Assembly (NCBI GenBank): GCA_030681615.1
Contig: JAUXSA010000073.1
Location: 18,272-82,271 of the forward strand
Source: Bacteroidota bacterium
GTDB taxonomy: Bacteria > Bacteroidota > Bacteroidia > B-17B0 > Aurantibacillaceae
Direction: 5' to 3'
DNA: 64,000 nt
In this document: piece after piece, positions 62,083 through 64,000 of the stretch
Numbering within the stretch: the first letter of the stretch is position 1
Layout of the letters: each line of letters starts with the position of its first letter
Translations under genes and position numbers: made by a program
The notes under the pieces: generated by a model
Seen by the model: only the letters and a program-made list of their open reading frames with translations
The model's database searches: none
Told to the model about the DNA's origin: nothing

Positions 62083-63108
62083 ATGCAAACTATAATTGTT
62101 ACAGGCGGGGCAGGATATATTGGATCGCACACGATCATTGAATTGCTTATTAGCACTAATTTTAATGTAATTTCTATTGACAATTTTTCGAACTCAACTT
62201 CAAGATCATACCAAAGGATAAAAGAGATCACAGGTAAGTCTTTCGAAACCCTTGATCTTGACTTGTGTAATAAAGAAAAGCTTTATACACAATTATCAAA
62301 AATTAAAAATATTATTGGCATCATTCATTTTGCCGCTTTTAAATCAGTGCCGGAAAGTGTTACTGACCCTTTATCATATTATAATAATAACATAAATTCT
62401 TTAACTAATATTTTATCTTTTGCGCAGCAACAAAAAATTAAGAATTTTATTTTTTCTTCCTCTTGCTCAGTATATGGTAATGCCGATGACTTACCCGTTA
62501 CTGAAAACACCCCTTTAAAAACGGCCGAAAGTGCTTATGGACATACCAAACAAATTGGTGAGGATATTATAAATTTTGTGTGCAAAGCAAACGCGGAATT
62601 TAACGCTGTGTTGTTACGTTACTTTAATCCTGTTGGTGCGCACCCAAGCGGCAAAATAGGTGAGTTTCCTTTGAACAGGCCAAACAACCTGGTTCCTATA
62701 ATTACACAAACAGCGGTTGGGAAAAATTCTTTAACTGTTTTTGGAAATGATTTTGACACACGTGATGGATCTTGCATACGCGATTACATTCATGTAAGTG
62801 ATATTGCAGACGCGCATGTAAAAGCTTTGAATTATTTGATCGGGAATAAAAATAAAAAAAACGTTTCTGTTTTTAATTTAGGTACAGGTAACGGCGTAAG
62901 TGTTTTAGAAGCTATTAGATCTTTTGAAAAAGTTTCTGGTAAAAAATTAAACTATACTATTGGCGCAAGACGCGAAGGCGATGTTGTGGCCATTTACGCC
63001 AATAACAATTTAGCTAAAACAGAACTTATCTGGATCCCGAAATATTCTTTAGACGACATGATGGGAAGTGCCTGGAAATGGCAACAGACATTAGAGGCAG
63101 AGAGTTAA
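62083..63108 (+). CDS. galE: UDP-glucose 4-epimerase
   Basis: 341 residues. The NAD-binding start is MQTIIVTGGAGYIGSH, the catalytic Ser region is IFSSSCSVYGNADDLPV, the Tyr-x3-Lys is YGHTK, and later motifs LRYFNPVGAHPSGKIGE and VFGNDFDTRDGSCIRDYIHV are canonical. It interconverts UDP-glucose and UDP-galactose, feeding the glycan cluster. An ATG at 62056 adds nine residues, but it overlaps a TATATTTA promoter-like box at 62049-62056, and the family begins at the second Met, so I use that. Confidence 0.95.
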   Translation: MQTIIVTGGAGYIGSHTIIELLISTNFNVISIDNFSNSTSRSYQRIKEITGKSFETLDLDLCNKEKLYTQLSKIKNIIGIIHFAAFKSVPESVTDPLSYYNNNINSLTNILSFAQQQKIKNFIFSSSCSVYGNADDLPVTENTPLKTAESAYGHTKQIGEDIINFVCKANAEFNAVLLRYFNPVGAHPSGKIGEFPLNRPNNLVPIITQTAVGKNSLTVFGNDFDTRDGSCIRDYIHVSDIADAHVKALNYLIGNKNKKNVSVFNLGTGNGVSVLEAIRSFEKVSGKKLNYTIGARREGDVVAIYANNNLAKTELIWIPKYSLDDMMGSAWKWQQTLEAES

Positions 63109-63158
63109 CATATTACTGATACGTATTTCTGCGTATTTCAAAAACATTTGGTTGTCAA

Positions 63159-63166
63159 TATCTTTG
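63159..63166 (+). promoter_or_regulatory. -7 box (TATCTTTG) in front of the last gene
   Basis: A perfect TAnnTTTG box 13 nt before the ATG at 63180, in the 71-bp gap after galE. No TTG at the expected -33 distance is visible. Confidence 0.45.
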
Positions 63167-63179
63167 AAGAAAAAAGACA

Positions 63180-64000
63180 ATGACAACATCAACCTTAATC
63201 TGTTTTTTATCAATAAGTGCGTTTTGCGGTTTTGCACAGGATAAACTAAAAGAAGCCAATAAATTTTTTGATGTCCCAGGCGGCGTTCAAAACATCGATA
63301 AAAAAGTTTTAAAAGAATCATCACCGCAATCGTTACCCTATATTGCATTAAAATTTAGAACAGGTTCTGCTAAAAGTATACAGGCAGGCCATGGTACTGA
63401 AGCTAAGCGAGCAAAAACTTATGCAATTTTAGATGGAATTGACTCTACCCTATTCCAGGAAATTACAAATGAATTTAACGCATTGTTTTTGCAAAAATTA
63501 AAAGATGCAGGCGTTACTTTTCTTGAACTTTCAAAAATAAAAGATACAAAAGCTTATGCGAAAATGACAGAAGAAACTTCCGACAGGAATTTTGATCATA
63601 AAGATTATGGTACAGCACATGTTTATACTAACAACAACGAACCATTTTTTTATTATCCAACCGGTGGAATGAAAATAACAAAATATACGAATGAATTTGA
63701 AGCCGGTCTGGCATTCCTAAGATTAACAATTGATTTTGTAGAGTTTGACACAGAGGCTACAAAAGAATACGGTTGGTCAACTACCACTACAAAATTTTCT
63801 GCTGAGGCTTATCCTACAATAAAAGTAACCAGCGCACCATATCCTGAAGGGACCTTTGACGCAGCAACTGGCGCGAATAAATACGGTGGCTTTAGCATGA
63901 GTGATCATAAAAAATATTTTTCGGCAATTTTTATGCAAAAAAAACCTATCTATGTTCCTTATATTGGAAGCATTGAAACGTATGATGATAAAATTCCAAA
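63180..64000 (+). CDS. Secreted protein of unknown function (3' truncated by window end)
   Basis: The frame is open from this ATG to the last base: 273 codons without a stop. It begins with a signal peptide (STLICFLSISAFCGFAQ, cleavage probably after FAQ). The mature part is mixed alpha/beta with FDVPGGVQNIDKK, then GMKITKYTNEFEAGLAFLRL and FVEFDTEATKEYGWST. I do not recognise a family. It is probably periplasmic or at the surface and is independent of the glycan cluster, being separated by its own promoter-like box. Confidence 0.8.
   Translation, partial: MTTSTLICFLSISAFCGFAQDKLKEANKFFDVPGGVQNIDKKVLKESSPQSLPYIALKFRTGSAKSIQAGHGTEAKRAKTYAILDGIDSTLFQEITNEFNALFLQKLKDAGVTFLELSKIKDTKAYAKMTEETSDRNFDHKDYGTAHVYTNNNEPFFYYPTGGMKITKYTNEFEAGLAFLRLTIDFVEFDTEATKEYGWSTTTTKFSAEAYPTIKVTSAPYPEGTFDAATGANKYGGFSMSDHKKYFSAIFMQKKPIYVPYIGSIETYDDKIP

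Noticed and set aside
63118..63140. Short direct repeat CGTATTTC
   Set aside because: Two 8-bp copies in AT-rich DNA are not enough to support an operator or att site.

Overview
The window is about 36-37% GC by eye and comes from a member of the Bacteroidota. The evidence is a full-length sprA (core of the type IX secretion system), a protein with a T9SS C-terminal sorting domain, Bacteroidota-specific families (GWxTD lipoprotein, DUF4783, DUF4476, Porin_10-like porin), and recurrent TAnnTTTG promoter boxes with TTG about 20 nt upstream instead of Shine-Dalgarno-led starts. The set resembles Flavobacteriales/Sphingobacteriales relatives; I cannot name a genus.

Left part (1-20 kb): a truncated MCE lipid-transport protein runs into two Fe-S proteins and a TPR lipoprotein. 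Then come a patatin-like lipase, an outer-membrane porin, rlmH, DUF4783-nadC, an orphan Hcp-like tube protein (TssD family), two tandem DUF1801 genes, a glycosyltransferase, and a two-module CbbX-like AAA+ protein with a duplicated beta-rich N-terminus. A run of small membrane and household genes follows (MarC, DMT/DUF486, DUF2461, AI-2E transporter, GWxTD lipoprotein). RNase HI is interrupted by one in-frame stop. sucD, a REP-like repeat cluster and a VanZ-like gene close this part.

Middle (20-43 kb): gcvH, the 2489-residue sprA, ruvA and the malic enzyme/phosphotransacetylase fusion maeB lie on the minus strand. They are followed by a large membrane histidine kinase and a small zinc-ribbon protein. 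On the plus strand, an apparent operon encodes a TMTC/GT-C-like protein with TPRs and an unusual insert of four EF-hand-like loops, then a secreted cupin, then a T9SS cargo protein. After it come tRNA-Leu(TAG), a decayed metallo-hydrolase fragment, uvrC and a DUF4476 protein.

Right part (43.4-63.1 kb): a dense surface-polysaccharide cluster. It has a Wzt-type ABC ATPase, asnB, six glycosyltransferases including an alpha-1,2-fucosyltransferase family member, six (putative) methyltransferases, an acyltransferase, an NAD-dependent epimerase, a polytopic membrane protein that is the only polymerase-like candidate, a GNAT-like protein, a polysaccharide deacetylase and galE. No Wzm permease, flippase or initiating sugar-phosphate transferase is seen. 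The window ends inside a secreted protein of unknown function.

I did not find a clearly new multi-gene system. The strongest oddities are the interrupted rnhA, the Ca-loop insert in the TMTC-like protein, promoters placed only 4-6 nt before start codons (predicted leaderless mRNAs), the orphan TssD, and the two-module AAA+ protein.
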